A DNA stretch of 64,000 nucleotides from Citrobacter freundii (GTDB taxonomy: Bacteria > Bacteroidota > Bacteroidia > Chitinophagales > Chitinophagaceae), in assembly GCA_003243445.1 (NCBI GenBank), contig QFQQ01000006.1, positions 1-64,000 on the forward strand. Direction: 5' to 3'. A program made the position numbers and the translations under genes. The notes below the pieces were generated by a model, which saw only the letters and a program-made list of their open reading frames with translations, did no database searches and was not told the DNA's origin. Of this stretch, positions 17,433-27,359 are shown piece after piece. Positions within the stretch are counted from its first letter, which is position 1; every line of letters begins with the position of its first letter.

Positions 17433-20400
17433 ATGGGTATTTTTTCAGCACAACGTGCGCAGCAGCTTTTAGCATCGCTGGTCATCTTTTTTCTTTCTGT
17501 AAATACAAGTGTTCACGGACAGCTCACAGGGATCGAAAAGCCGCAGATCTTTCCGCCTACTCCGCAAACCCAACTTTTCGAAAAATACCTGAATCACCAG
17601 TTGACGGAATATAATGGCCTGCCCGAGATCAATATACCGCTTTATACGGTGGAGATCAAAGGCATGAAGATCCCGATAACGCTCTCGTATCATGCGGGCG
17701 GTATTAAATACAAAAGTTACGACGGCGAAATTGCCGCCGGGTGGAGCATTGGTGCAGGCGGCTACCGCGTATCGAGAACAATTAATGGCAAGCCTGACGA
17801 ATTATATCCGCTATACAATGCCAGCACGGCCTTCGGTTCGCCATCCCTGGAACACAGTGCTTACCTTGCCAGTATAGCTTTCCCCTGGCAGGACCCAGAA
17901 TTCAATAAAATAGCCGCGATCACGAATGACCTGACGATGAGAGACGGAGAGTATGATCAGTTTAACTATATGTTGCCATCTTCCGCCGGACAATTCATGA
18001 TCGCTGACCGGTCAACCAGATCCATTGCCATGACGAATGACAGACAGGACAAGATCCTGCTGGATCCGGGCAGTGGTACCTTTAATCTCTCGAACATAAA
18101 AATCCTTGACAATGCCGGGTTTGAGTTTCAGGCCGGAGGATTGCAAGGCTCGATGGAACTGGTAGAAAAGTCCAGAAGTAATCCGACATTAAAAACGGCC
18201 TGGCCGGTTTCGAAAATCGTTTCACCATACAATGAGGTAGTTGATTTCACTTATGCAAAGTATTCCGTAAGCATGTCAACCGAATCGTATTATACCTATA
18301 AGATCATTGACGCCACGAGTTATCAGGCAGCAGCCGGCACCCTTCCGTCAATGACTACGTTCAGGGAACTTCCGGAAAATGAAGAACAGTTCAGGTATTT
18401 CGAAGACATGTTCTTTATTGAAAAGATTCAGACCGAAAAAGAAAAAGTGGAATTTCAGCGGCAAGCCAATTCCAATGTACTTGCAAAAATACTGGTGACG
18501 AATTTGCTCAATGCCGAAACACTCGAAGTTTTCTTCAATTATGCAGACGTGGAAGGGCATCGGTTACTGACCGGAATTACCGTGAACGGAAAAACTTATG
18601 GCTTTACCTATTACGATCCACCAGCTGACATGGCTGATGCATATCCTGATCAATGGGGGTTTTATAAATATCCGTATACCGGAAACGAGTATTGGGGGCT
18701 TTTCCTGCATGAAGAGTTCAAGGAACACTACTTTGCAGAGTCTGAAACAATGCCGTCCAATAATAGATCCTGGGTGCAGATCAAAGATCGTTTAAGTCAG
18801 ATTCTGCCCAGTTTTGTAGACCGCGAGTCAAATAGCAACCCGCACTATTTTTCCTTGAAAACGATCACTTTTCCAACCGGGGGCACCACTACCTATGAAT
18901 ACGAGCCTAACCAGTACAGCAAAGCCACTATTGCTAATCCAACCGGCCCTACGATACAAGGCGCCGGGCAACGGGTGAAAAAAATCATATCGAAAGCCGG
19001 CCCAACGGAAACACCGGTCACTACGCTGTTCAAATATGGCCCCGGCGAAAACGGAAATGGAAAAGTGGATGTCGATTATCTGGATAATGTGAAGTATAAT
19101 TTCTTTAGTGACACATGGTCCTACGACATTACCACTCATTTTTATGACGTTACGCAATGGTGGTATACGCTGCAAAAAATTCATACCTATAGTCCCAAAG
19201 CAATGAGTGGCGACATAGATCTCCAACCGCCTGTTGAATACGAAGTGGTTACCACATACCAGCTCGATGCATTAAATAATCAGACATTGGGCAAAACTGT
19301 ATCAACATACGAAGTCCCGGCCAAATACAGCTTGTCGACAATGCAACACCCTTCCGGCTACCCGGCTAATAACTACTGGTACAATGATCTTTCAGCCCGC
19401 TATGTTTCCTATGTGGGAATAGGCATAAAACCAATCCTTAAGAAAAAAGAATTTTTCAAGGACGGTAACACGACACCGGTAATGAAAGAAGAATATACGT
19501 ATGAAACATTGGGAACGCCGCTCCTGTATGGAATCAAAGTAAAACAACGACTTTTCTTCAACCGGTATCCGGTAAGCATGACCAGTGATATGTATGCACC
19601 ATTAGTGTCCAGTATTACAAACGGTTACTTTGACTATGGAAGTACATCTGCTAATCTGACCGGCTATCGGCCCTTGACCCATACTGTCACAAATTATGAT
19701 GGTGCAACGCCGCTTGTGAGTACTACGGCATATGAATACAATGCCAAAGGATTGGTTTCAAAGAAGTCTACCAATACAAGCTTGGGCACTTTGTTAACCG
19801 AAGAGTATGCGTATCCCGAAGCCAGTGCCGGAGCAGTGTATGGACAGATGGAAACAAAAAACATTATCTCTCCGGTGATCAGGACTGTGGCAAAAAATAA
19901 TGGAATCGAGACGCAACGTATACATACCAACTATACCGACAATAATGCGATCACCACCGGGCTGATCCTGCCGGAAACCGTGCAACGTTCATTTACTGGC
20001 CAATCAAATTTGCAAACGGAATTAACCTATCAGAAATATGACACAAAGGGAAATTTGACGCAATACGTGGGAAGAGACGGCGTGGTCACCGCTGTTATTT
20101 GGGGATATTCGCAAAAATTCCCCATTGCAACCACCGCAGGTGCTGTTGTTTCGGATGTTTTTCATACATCGTTTGAGGATCAGGAAGGGAACAGTACAAA
20201 TGGAGACGCAAGAACAGGGTTGAAGAGCCGTGTTGGAGGTTATAGTAAGGCTCTTACGGGATTAACCAACGGCAATTACAAACTATCATACTGGCAAAAA
20301 AGTGGTGGTACCTGGACACTACAGAGCAACGATATTGTAGTAAGCAGCGGAACTTATACTATTTCATTGACCGGTCAACTCGATGAAATCCGGTTCTATC

Positions 20401-21194
20401 CGAAAGGTGCACAGATGACGACGGCTACCTATAATCCACATAAGGGAATGATAGGCCAGACCGATGCCAATAACAGGATCTCAACTTTCGAATATGATGC
20501 GTATGGCCGTTTATCCCTGATTCGCGATCATGATAGAAATATTGTGAAGAAGATCTGCTATAACTATGCGGGTCAACCGGAGGATTGCGGCCAGACTGTA
20601 TTTTACAATGTTGCTAAATCAGGGACTTTCACGCGCAATAATTGCGGCACTAATGGCACGGGAGGCTCGGTGACTTATACGGTTGCGGCGGGTACATACA
20701 GTTCAACAGTCAGCCAGGCAACAGCAGACCAACTTGCACAGGACGCGGTCAATGCAAACGGGCAGGCCTACTCTAACTCAAACGGTAGTTGCTCCTGGAC
20801 AAACCAGGCACAAAGCGGCACGTTCACACGTAACAATTGCGGAACGGGTTACACCGGTGGTGCTGTTACGTACACGATTGCCGCCAATACCTACAGTTCC
20901 AGTGTCAGTCTCGCCGATGCCAATCAGCAGGCCGTCAATGCCGTAAATGCCGGCGGACAGGCTTATGCCAATGCAAACGGCACCTGTACGTCCACCTGCA
21001 ACACCGGCAACTGTTCCGGCGCAGGAAAGAAATGCGTCAACGGCGTGTGTGAGACAGGCGTGCAGATCCAGATCAGCTGTGAGTACGATGAAACGCTGCA
21101 TAAATACAGGCGGGGATATGTGTACCAGTACAGCGACTACTCCTGGTCTAACCCATGGTATACTTATTCACCTGAAGCATGCCCCATCGATTAA
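17433..21194 (+). CDS. Giant secreted Rhs/YD-repeat protein with two DUF5977-like repeats
   Basis: 1253 residues. Signal peptide (ASLVIFFLSVNTSVHGQ) and an N-terminal domain with AAGWSIGAGGYRVSR, of the type seen at the start of Bacteroidota Rhs proteins. Many YD-like repeats follow (YEYNAKGLVSKKS, FEYDAYGRLSLIRD). The C-terminus has no Rhs core or toxin tip. It carries two tandem copies of a domain starting SGTFTRNNCG (near 1066 and 1128) with TYTVAAGTYSSTVS, which I recognise as DUF5977, then a Cys-rich tail (CNTGNCSGAGKKCVNGVC) and a Trp/Tyr-rich end. The exposed tail suggests surface display. It shares an operon with the coil/barrel protein and a second Rhs protein; whether it is toxic is unknown. 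Confidence 0.85.
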   Translation: MGIFSAQRAQQLLASLVIFFLSVNTSVHGQLTGIEKPQIFPPTPQTQLFEKYLNHQLTEYNGLPEINIPLYTVEIKGMKIPITLSYHAGGIKYKSYDGEIAAGWSIGAGGYRVSRTINGKPDELYPLYNASTAFGSPSLEHSAYLASIAFPWQDPEFNKIAAITNDLTMRDGEYDQFNYMLPSSAGQFMIADRSTRSIAMTNDRQDKILLDPGSGTFNLSNIKILDNAGFEFQAGGLQGSMELVEKSRSNPTLKTAWPVSKIVSPYNEVVDFTYAKYSVSMSTESYYTYKIIDATSYQAAAGTLPSMTTFRELPENEEQFRYFEDMFFIEKIQTEKEKVEFQRQANSNVLAKILVTNLLNAETLEVFFNYADVEGHRLLTGITVNGKTYGFTYYDPPADMADAYPDQWGFYKYPYTGNEYWGLFLHEEFKEHYFAESETMPSNNRSWVQIKDRLSQILPSFVDRESNSNPHYFSLKTITFPTGGTTTYEYEPNQYSKATIANPTGPTIQGAGQRVKKIISKAGPTETPVTTLFKYGPGENGNGKVDVDYLDNVKYNFFSDTWSYDITTHFYDVTQWWYTLQKIHTYSPKAMSGDIDLQPPVEYEVVTTYQLDALNNQTLGKTVSTYEVPAKYSLSTMQHPSGYPANNYWYNDLSARYVSYVGIGIKPILKKKEFFKDGNTTPVMKEEYTYETLGTPLLYGIKVKQRLFFNRYPVSMTSDMYAPLVSSITNGYFDYGSTSANLTGYRPLTHTVTNYDGATPLVSTTAYEYNAKGLVSKKSTNTSLGTLLTEEYAYPEASAGAVYGQMETKNIISPVIRTVAKNNGIETQRIHTNYTDNNAITTGLILPETVQRSFTGQSNLQTELTYQKYDTKGNLTQYVGRDGVVTAVIWGYSQKFPIATTAGAVVSDVFHTSFEDQEGNSTNGDARTGLKSRVGGYSKALTGLTNGNYKLSYWQKSGGTWTLQSNDIVVSSGTYTISLTGQLDEIRFYPKGAQMTTATYNPHKGMIGQTDANNRISTFEYDAYGRLSLIRDHDRNIVKKICYNYAGQPEDCGQTVFYNVAKSGTFTRNNCGTNGTGGSVTYTVAAGTYSSTVSQATADQLAQDAVNANGQAYSNSNGSCSWTNQAQSGTFTRNNCGTGYTGGAVTYTIAANTYSSSVSLADANQQAVNAVNAGGQAYANANGTCTSTCNTGNCSGAGKKCVNGVCETGVQIQISCEYDETLHKYRRGYVYQYSDYSWSNPWYTYSPEACPID

Positions 21195-21215
21195 TACTAT
21201 TAAAGCAAATGATAT

Positions 21216-21557
21216 ATGTTAAAGGCAATCTTGTTTATTTTTTTATTCTGTTGCGAAATGAACCAGGCTTATAGCCAAACCAACGAACCGGTAATACCTT
21301 TCGCAGAAAAGGTAGCCAACAGGATGCGCGATTCATTGAGTTTATCATCCATTCAGCGCGACAGCGTCTATGCCATTAACGTCCGCCTGATGCAAGAGAG
21401 TCAGGATACGCGGGCAAAAAATCTGCCACCGGTTGAGCTGCAAACTGAGCTGCAACTGATCGAAGGTTCGAGAGACAGATTGTACAGGCAGGTTCTTGGT
21501 CAGGAAAAGTTCTTATTGTACAAACCCAGGAAGTTCGCGCTGGTGTTCGCGAATTGA
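21216..21557 (+). CDS. Small secreted protein between the two Rhs genes
   Basis: 113 residues. Signal peptide MLKAILFIFLFCCEMNQAYS, then a helical, charged mature part of about 93 residues (RMRDSLSLSSIQRDSVYAIN; ELQTELQLIEGSRDRLYRQVL). The SLSSIQRDSVYAIN/LGQEKF pattern resembles small Spy/CpxP-like periplasmic proteins with LT-x-x-Q repeats, but the match is weak. It starts 21 bp after the first Rhs gene and ends 79 bp before the second, so it may be a periplasmic chaperone for either. Function not assigned. Confidence 0.7.
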   Translation: MLKAILFIFLFCCEMNQAYSQTNEPVIPFAEKVANRMRDSLSLSSIQRDSVYAINVRLMQESQDTRAKNLPPVELQTELQLIEGSRDRLYRQVLGQEKFLLYKPRKFALVFAN

Positions 21558-21636
21558 ACAATGACCATGCTGCTGTGATGAGGAGGAAACGTGGTTGATC
21601 GAAAAAACGTAGGCCGTTTACATTTAATTTTTTTTA

Positions 21637-24600
21637 ATGAGTATTTCGAATCATTACCGGAAAATTCAAAAGACAGTGAAACCAATCATTTTCGCTGGCA
21701 AGATCAGTCTTACAGGTATAATGCTGCTGTTCTCTGTATTGGCAGCGGCGCAGGTTGTTCCGTCCAATTACACGGGCCCGCTCAACTATGTCCGCACCTG
21801 GGATGCTGTAAGACCTGAGACCAACGCGGCGAACATTCTGACCAGCGCCAATCCGCAGGACTTCCGCATGACCACACAATACCTCGATGGCCTGGGAAGA
21901 CCCGTGCAAACGGTCATGAAGAAAGGCTCGTTGTATACCGGCTATCCGATCAAGGATATGGTGAGTGCAGTGACGTATGATGAGTTTGGCCGTGAGTCTT
22001 ATAAATTTCTGCCGTTTGCGGCTACTGGAGGTACGTCTGCGCAGGAAGATGGATCATTCAAACCTAATCCATGGCAGCAGCAGGCTTATTCACTGGGAAA
22101 CACATTCGTGCTATCGCCACTGATTGGACAGAATGAAAATTATCTGTATTCGCAGACCAAATTTGAAGCATCACCGCTTAATCGCGTCACAGAATCATTT
22201 GCACCGGGCAGTAGTTGGGCGGGCACGGCCGCACAACCGCTGGAAGCCGACAGGCGATCCATCAAAATAAAGTATGGAACCAATACCACCACTGATGGCG
22301 TCCGCATCTGGAATGTATCAGACGTTGCGGTAGGAAGCTGGGCAAGTTATACATCGCCGGGTTCCTACAACGCGGGAGAATTATCAAAGACGATCACAGT
22401 AGACGAACAGAATAAACAGGTGATCGAGTTTAAGGATAAGACCGGACTGGTGATACTGAAGAAAGTGCAGTCGGGAACAACAACTGACGACGGCAGCGGA
22501 AGTAATCATGATAATTGGCTTTGTACTTATTATGTGTATGACAAACTGAATAATCTTCGCTGCGTGATCCAGCCGGAAGGGGTAATGCGGGCGCAACTCG
22601 CCAGTTGGTCCCTGAATCTGACTGTGCTGGGAGAGCAATGCTTCCGGTATGAATACGATGAGCGTAACAGGATGATCATGAAAAAGGTCCCCGGCTCTTT
22701 GGAGGTATTGATGGCTTATGACGCGAGAGACAGGCTGGTGCTGATGCAGGATGGAAACCTTCGCCAGATTAATAAATGGATGTTCACCCGCTACGATGAA
22801 TTGAACCGCGCCGTAGAAACCGGTCTGTGGGCCAGCTCTGCCAGCTTTGCTACACAGCGCACCAATGTGATGGCTTCGTTCAATTACCCAAACATTACTA
22901 ACAACTACGAACAGTTATCACTTACTTATTACGATGACTATGATGATCTGTATGGCGGATTGAATAACACGTTCCTGACCACCTGGTCCGCCGAATTCAT
23001 CAGTTCTTACAACACGGCGCCTTATTATGCCCAACCCCTGACGCCAACAGCACAAACGCAGGGGTTAGTGACATGGACTATGACCAAGGTTCTCGGAACG
23101 CTCAATTCAATGGTGTTCACTATTTTTATTTATGATGATAAGGGAAGGGTGATCCAGACAAAGATCAAGAACATCATGGGCAATGAAGACGTGATCACCA
23201 CACAATATAGCTGGTCGGGTCAGCCGCTGATCGTTGTAACAAAAGGCGCAGAAACGGGTTCCACCTTTGTACAGAGCCTGGTAACCGTAAAAAAAATGCA
23301 CTATGACGATCTGTGGAGGGTGTACAGAGTGGATCAGAAAACCACTTACACCGGCCAATCGCAAACACCGGTGTCAACGCCTTTTGTAACAATTCTGACA
23401 CAGGAATATGACGCACTTGGTCAGCTCAGAAAAAAAACGGTAGGGGCCAAAAAAGATCCGGGTACGGGAACTTATTATACCACCCGTCAGCCATTACAGG
23501 AACTGGTGTACGACTATAATGTACGCGGATGGACTTTAGGTATGAACCGGGAATACCTGACCACAGAGGGCCAGACGAATGATGGAAATCTTTTCGGTTA
23601 CGAATTGGCCTATGATAAACTCACCAATAAAGCATCTTCCAACTTTGCAGCCGCTCAGTACAATGGCAACATTACCGGTATGATCTGGAAGAGTGATGGT
23701 GATGATAAGCGTCGCAAATATGATTTCGCGTATGATGCGGCCAATCGTTTATTAAAAGCGGATTTCAAAGAAAACAACAGCGGAAGCAGCTGGGATAATT
23801 CCATTGTTGACTTTTCCGTGCAGATGGGTATTAGCGGAGCGGATGATAATACTGCTTATGACCGGAACGGGAATATTAAGAGAATGAAACAATGGGGACT
23901 GAAGATCACCGGCAAAGCGCAGCTTGATAACCTTACCTATTCCTATTATAATGACGGCAACCGGCTGAGGGGAGTATCGGACGCGGTCTCAACTGATAAT
24001 AAGCTGGGCGACTTTACTGACAAAAACACCTCAGCAGACGACTATGGTTACGATGTGAACGGGAACATGGTGACGGATCTGAATAAAGGTATCAAGGGAT
24101 CTACCGGATGGGGACTGACGACCGGTGGCGCGATCGTTTATAATCACCTCAACCTGCCTTCGGAGATCACCATCAAGGCCGATGATGGTGTTACCACAAA
24201 AGGAAAGATCACCTACACGTATGATGCGGCAGGTGTTAAGCTCAAAAAGATGGTGGAAGAGTATGCCATTGCCGCGAATGGTAACACCGCTACAACCACG
24301 ACCACCTTCTATTTGCCGGGCTTTATACTGGAAAGCAAAACAATCAATGGCACCGCCGTTTATACGGAAAAAATGCAATTCGCGCCACAGGAGGAAGGCC
24401 GTATCAGGATGGTCTATGGCAATGCCTCAAGTCCGAACCTGGTGACGGGTTTGGAGAATGATTATATGATCAAAGATCACCTGGGCAATGTGCGGATGGT
24501 CTTAACAGAAGAACTGAAGACGGACGCTTATCCGGTAGCCAGTATGGAAACAGCACCAGCTACTACAGAAGAAGCGATCTATGGCAACATCTCTGCTACC

Positions 24601-26124
24601 CGCGTGAACAAACCGTCGGGTTACCCAACGGATACCTATACCAATCCCAACGATAAGGTAGCATTGGTCAGGGGCGACGGCAATAAGATCGGCCCGTCCG
24701 TATTGCTGAAAGTAATGGCCGGTGACAAGTTCCATATCCGCGCCAATGCCTGGTGGACGGGAAGCGGCTCTGGCTCCAATACCAGCCCATTAACTTCAAT
24801 CGTATCCGCCCTGATCGGTAGTGCGCCCGGTGTCAGCGGCGGCAAGATCAGTGCGGGTAATCTGACCAGCACCCTGCTTGATCCGCAGGTAACAACCTTC
24901 CTGAACAACCAGCCTGCTGTCATCGGCAAACCGAAAGCGTACCTGAACTGGATCCTGTTTGATGAACAGTTCAAGTATGTGGGCAGCAGTAGCGGGGCAG
25001 AAGCGGTGGAAGCCAGTGGTGTGTTCAAGACATTTAACAAGACAAATATGCCGGTGGAGAAGAACGGATATTTGTATATTTATGTGAGTAATGAGACGAG
25101 TTACGATGTGTTCTTTGATAATCTGCAGGTGACGCATGTGAGAGGGAGTTTATTGGAGGAGAGTCATTATTATCCGTTTGGGCTTACCATGGCGGGGATA
25201 TCCAGTAAAGCATTACAGTTTGGAGGGTCTGAGAATAAATACAGATTCGGCGGAAAAGAACTTAATAATAAAGAGTTCAGTGATGGTGCAGGGTTAGAAA
25301 CCTATGACTTCGGTGCAAGAAATTACGATCCGCAGATAGGAAGATGGCATACGATCGATCCTCTTGCAGAGAAGATGCGGCGATACACTCCGTACAATTA
25401 TGCCTTTAATAATCCTTTAAGATATATAGATCCGGATGGGATGGCTCCTACGGATTGGGTTCGCTACAATGATCAATATGGCGAACAGCATGTTACTTAC
25501 GCGGAGAGCGTGACGGATGAAAAGAGTGCCAAACAATGGGCTTCAACGATGAAGTCAAACGGGTTCGGTGAATATAATGATGTTCAGTATATCGGAAAAA
25601 CAGGCACTGTTGCAAGAGGATGGACCGATGCAGATGTGACAACCAGACCCTATCAACTGAATGAAGATGGTACGATTACAGCAGGAATAGCTGCTAAAGA
25701 ATCAATGACGGGTAAGGACGTTGCGAATGAGGAACCAGGAAGTCCCGAAGGTAGTATGGGAGGATTGGGTGTTACCGTTCTCGATAAAGGAAATAGCGCA
25801 GCTGCTCTTGTAATGGGTATTGAAGGTGCCGGCGTTGACGAAGTTGAAAAGCTTGCTGAAGCAGGTAAGATATCCGGAGTTAGCGCCAACGCGCAGGTTA
25901 TGAAGAAAGTTGCTCGAGTGGGAGGGCTCGTTACAGCCACTATTGATGCTGGTATTGCTGTAGGTCAAGCGATCGATAATCCAACTGCTGGGAATATTGC
26001 GAAAGCTGGAGTGAAAGTTGTCATGGCAGGGTTGGAATGGGCTGGGAAAGCGAATCCTGTTGTTGGAATTTTTGTTTCGATTTTAGATTTATCAGGAGCT
26101 ACTGATGCTATATTTAATTGGTAA
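21637..26124 (+). CDS. Rhs-family polymorphic toxin candidate with hydrophobic C-terminal tip
   Basis: 1495 residues. An N-terminal signal/TM (ISLTGIMLLFSVLAAAQ) precedes the DUF6443-like opening typical of Bacteroidota Rhs proteins (QYLDGLGRPVQTVMK). A long YD-repeat body follows, then the Rhs-associated core at about 1200-1275 (YRFGGKELNNKEF, ARNYDPQIGRWHTIDPLAE, NPLRYIDPDG). After DPDG a variable tip of about 220 residues is Gly/Ala rich and ends in two hydrophobic helices (GLVTATIDAGIAVGQAI; VVGIFVSILDLSGATDAIF). No nuclease or deaminase motif is seen, so the tip may be membrane active. A multi-TM gene starts 26 bp downstream, as expected of an immunity protein for such a toxin. The Rhs call is firm; toxicity and mode of action are inferred. 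Confidence 0.88.
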   Translation: MSISNHYRKIQKTVKPIIFAGKISLTGIMLLFSVLAAAQVVPSNYTGPLNYVRTWDAVRPETNAANILTSANPQDFRMTTQYLDGLGRPVQTVMKKGSLYTGYPIKDMVSAVTYDEFGRESYKFLPFAATGGTSAQEDGSFKPNPWQQQAYSLGNTFVLSPLIGQNENYLYSQTKFEASPLNRVTESFAPGSSWAGTAAQPLEADRRSIKIKYGTNTTTDGVRIWNVSDVAVGSWASYTSPGSYNAGELSKTITVDEQNKQVIEFKDKTGLVILKKVQSGTTTDDGSGSNHDNWLCTYYVYDKLNNLRCVIQPEGVMRAQLASWSLNLTVLGEQCFRYEYDERNRMIMKKVPGSLEVLMAYDARDRLVLMQDGNLRQINKWMFTRYDELNRAVETGLWASSASFATQRTNVMASFNYPNITNNYEQLSLTYYDDYDDLYGGLNNTFLTTWSAEFISSYNTAPYYAQPLTPTAQTQGLVTWTMTKVLGTLNSMVFTIFIYDDKGRVIQTKIKNIMGNEDVITTQYSWSGQPLIVVTKGAETGSTFVQSLVTVKKMHYDDLWRVYRVDQKTTYTGQSQTPVSTPFVTILTQEYDALGQLRKKTVGAKKDPGTGTYYTTRQPLQELVYDYNVRGWTLGMNREYLTTEGQTNDGNLFGYELAYDKLTNKASSNFAAAQYNGNITGMIWKSDGDDKRRKYDFAYDAANRLLKADFKENNSGSSWDNSIVDFSVQMGISGADDNTAYDRNGNIKRMKQWGLKITGKAQLDNLTYSYYNDGNRLRGVSDAVSTDNKLGDFTDKNTSADDYGYDVNGNMVTDLNKGIKGSTGWGLTTGGAIVYNHLNLPSEITIKADDGVTTKGKITYTYDAAGVKLKKMVEEYAIAANGNTATTTTTFYLPGFILESKTINGTAVYTEKMQFAPQEEGRIRMVYGNASSPNLVTGLENDYMIKDHLGNVRMVLTEELKTDAYPVASMETAPATTEEAIYGNISATRVNKPSGYPTDTYTNPNDKVALVRGDGNKIGPSVLLKVMAGDKFHIRANAWWTGSGSGSNTSPLTSIVSALIGSAPGVSGGKISAGNLTSTLLDPQVTTFLNNQPAVIGKPKAYLNWILFDEQFKYVGSSSGAEAVEASGVFKTFNKTNMPVEKNGYLYIYVSNETSYDVFFDNLQVTHVRGSLLEESHYYPFGLTMAGISSKALQFGGSENKYRFGGKELNNKEFSDGAGLETYDFGARNYDPQIGRWHTIDPLAEKMRRYTPYNYAFNNPLRYIDPDGMAPTDWVRYNDQYGEQHVTYAESVTDEKSAKQWASTMKSNGFGEYNDVQYIGKTGTVARGWTDADVTTRPYQLNEDGTITAGIAAKESMTGKDVANEEPGSPEGSMGGLGVTVLDKGNSAAALVMGIEGAGVDEVEKLAEAGKISGVSANAQVMKKVARVGGLVTATIDAGIAVGQAIDNPTAGNIAKAGVKVVMAGLEWAGKANPVVGIFVSILDLSGATDAIFNW

Positions 26125-26150
26125 GGCGGTTATTGTAAAAATTGGGGTAG

Positions 26151-26543
26151 ATGAAAAAAATTGCTGCTATTCTATATAGAACATTTGTTGATCGCGGTAT
26201 TGATTTTCCGCATTTTAGAACTATCGGGCTAATGGGCTTTTGTCTTTTTATCCACTTAGCTGAAGTGTTGCTAATTTTTAACATCAACCTGAGGAAATTT
26301 ATTATATGGAACCCATCAGCATCTAAAGGTAGCCAATGGGTTTTTGCTGCTCTGTATTTCGGTTTAATCTGGCTTGTTTTGGCTCTTATCTTCAAGGAGC
26401 ATAAGCTAAAACAACTGCCAGTTACAAATGAAGAAATTAAAAAAGGGAAGCGCATTCTATGGATTTACCTTGCTGCAAATATTACACTGCTAATTGTCTT
26501 GCTGTTAAGACTGGGGATAAAACAAGGGACTATTAAGATTTAA
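26151..26543 (+). CDS. Putative membrane immunity protein for the Rhs tip
   Basis: 130 residues with three hydrophobic segments (about 24-45, IGLMGFCLFIHLAEVLLIF; 62-82, QWVFAALYFGLIWLVLALIF; 105-123, ILWIYLAANITLLIVLLLRL) and basic loops. It has no enzymatic motif. It lies 26 bp after the Rhs gene, in the same direction, where cognate immunity genes sit. Multi-pass inner-membrane immunity proteins are known for pore-forming colicins and some Rhs/Tse effectors; that fits the hydrophobic tip encoded upstream. A terminator follows at 26611. Confidence 0.65.
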   Translation: MKKIAAILYRTFVDRGIDFPHFRTIGLMGFCLFIHLAEVLLIFNINLRKFIIWNPSASKGSQWVFAALYFGLIWLVLALIFKEHKLKQLPVTNEEIKKGKRILWIYLAANITLLIVLLLRLGIKQGTIKI

Positions 26544-26610
26544 AGTCAGCAAACATTAGCCTTCGTCGCAAGTTAATGGATCTTAGCGATTGAGCAGAGT
26601 TACGTTATTA

Positions 26611-26640
26611 AGTCTGGCAAGCGCCGGACTTTTTGTTTTT
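26611..26640 (+). terminator. Rho-independent terminator of the Rhs/immunity operon
   Basis: Stem AGTCTGGC / GCCGGACT (8 bp with one G-U pair) around the loop AAGC, followed by TTTTTGTTTTT. Confidence 0.8.
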
Positions 26641-26693
26641 ATGATTTTTTGAGTTTTTTTGTGGTTGTCTGCAGCTGTGCGGTGGTCAGATAG

Positions 26694-27359
26694 TTAGTAG
26701 TAAAAAACTATAAAACGTTCAGGTTACAAATAAACGACTTTGGTTCTCTATTCTCTATAGATATCAAGGTCAACACGGATAAAGCTTTTTCGATAAACAA
26801 GCCAGATTTAGTTCTTTTTTTTAAAGAGCCTATTCAATTAGAGATAATTCCTTATCCGATATTTGTCTCTAATATTGATGATGCTTTAAATAGTAGAGCC
26901 TTCTATCAAACTAGTAAAGCTATAAGTGATCTGTTGAAGAAAATACAGTTGGCCTCTGATGAAGGTATTTTTATTTCCCGAAATGTAATCAGTTTTGTAT
27001 TGGAGCCTGATAGAGATTTTGTATTAGTATTGGATGATATTTTCAATGTACTTGAAGAGAATAAAAAGATTTTTAAAAGGATAGTTCCTATCGAAATAAA
27101 TAACAAAAATATACCCGAGAGTCTTAAGCAGTTGATTCCTTTGTTAAAGAAGTATAGCGTTTCAGATGATGTGGAGAGGACGCAGTTAATAGAAGATATG
27201 AGCAAAAAGAAAAAAGCATTGTTGATAGAAGCTGTTAATCCTTGCATGGATGAAATAAACAATTACTTGTCTTCTTTTGATAAACAGCCAATGAATGAGG
27301 AAGCTGCGTTGATAGGCACCCTGGCAGAGCTCGTGACCGAGTTGAAGATAAAACAATAA
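26694..27359 (+). pseudogene. Headless open frame, probable displaced tip/immunity remnant
   Basis: The frame is open from a stop at 26691 to 27359 (about 222 codons) and reads like real protein from about 26718 (FRLQINDFGSLFSIDIKVNT, then DLVLFFKEPIQLEIIPYPIF and NKKIFKRIVPIEINNKNIP). There is no ATG or GTG at a plausible N-terminus; the only early candidate is a TTG at 26934, inside the conserved-looking region. The stretch is visibly more A/T rich than the Rhs body. I read it as the C-terminal part of a small gene, perhaps an immunity protein, whose front was lost when the Rhs tip was exchanged. Family unknown. It could still be translated from an internal start. Confidence 0.5.
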
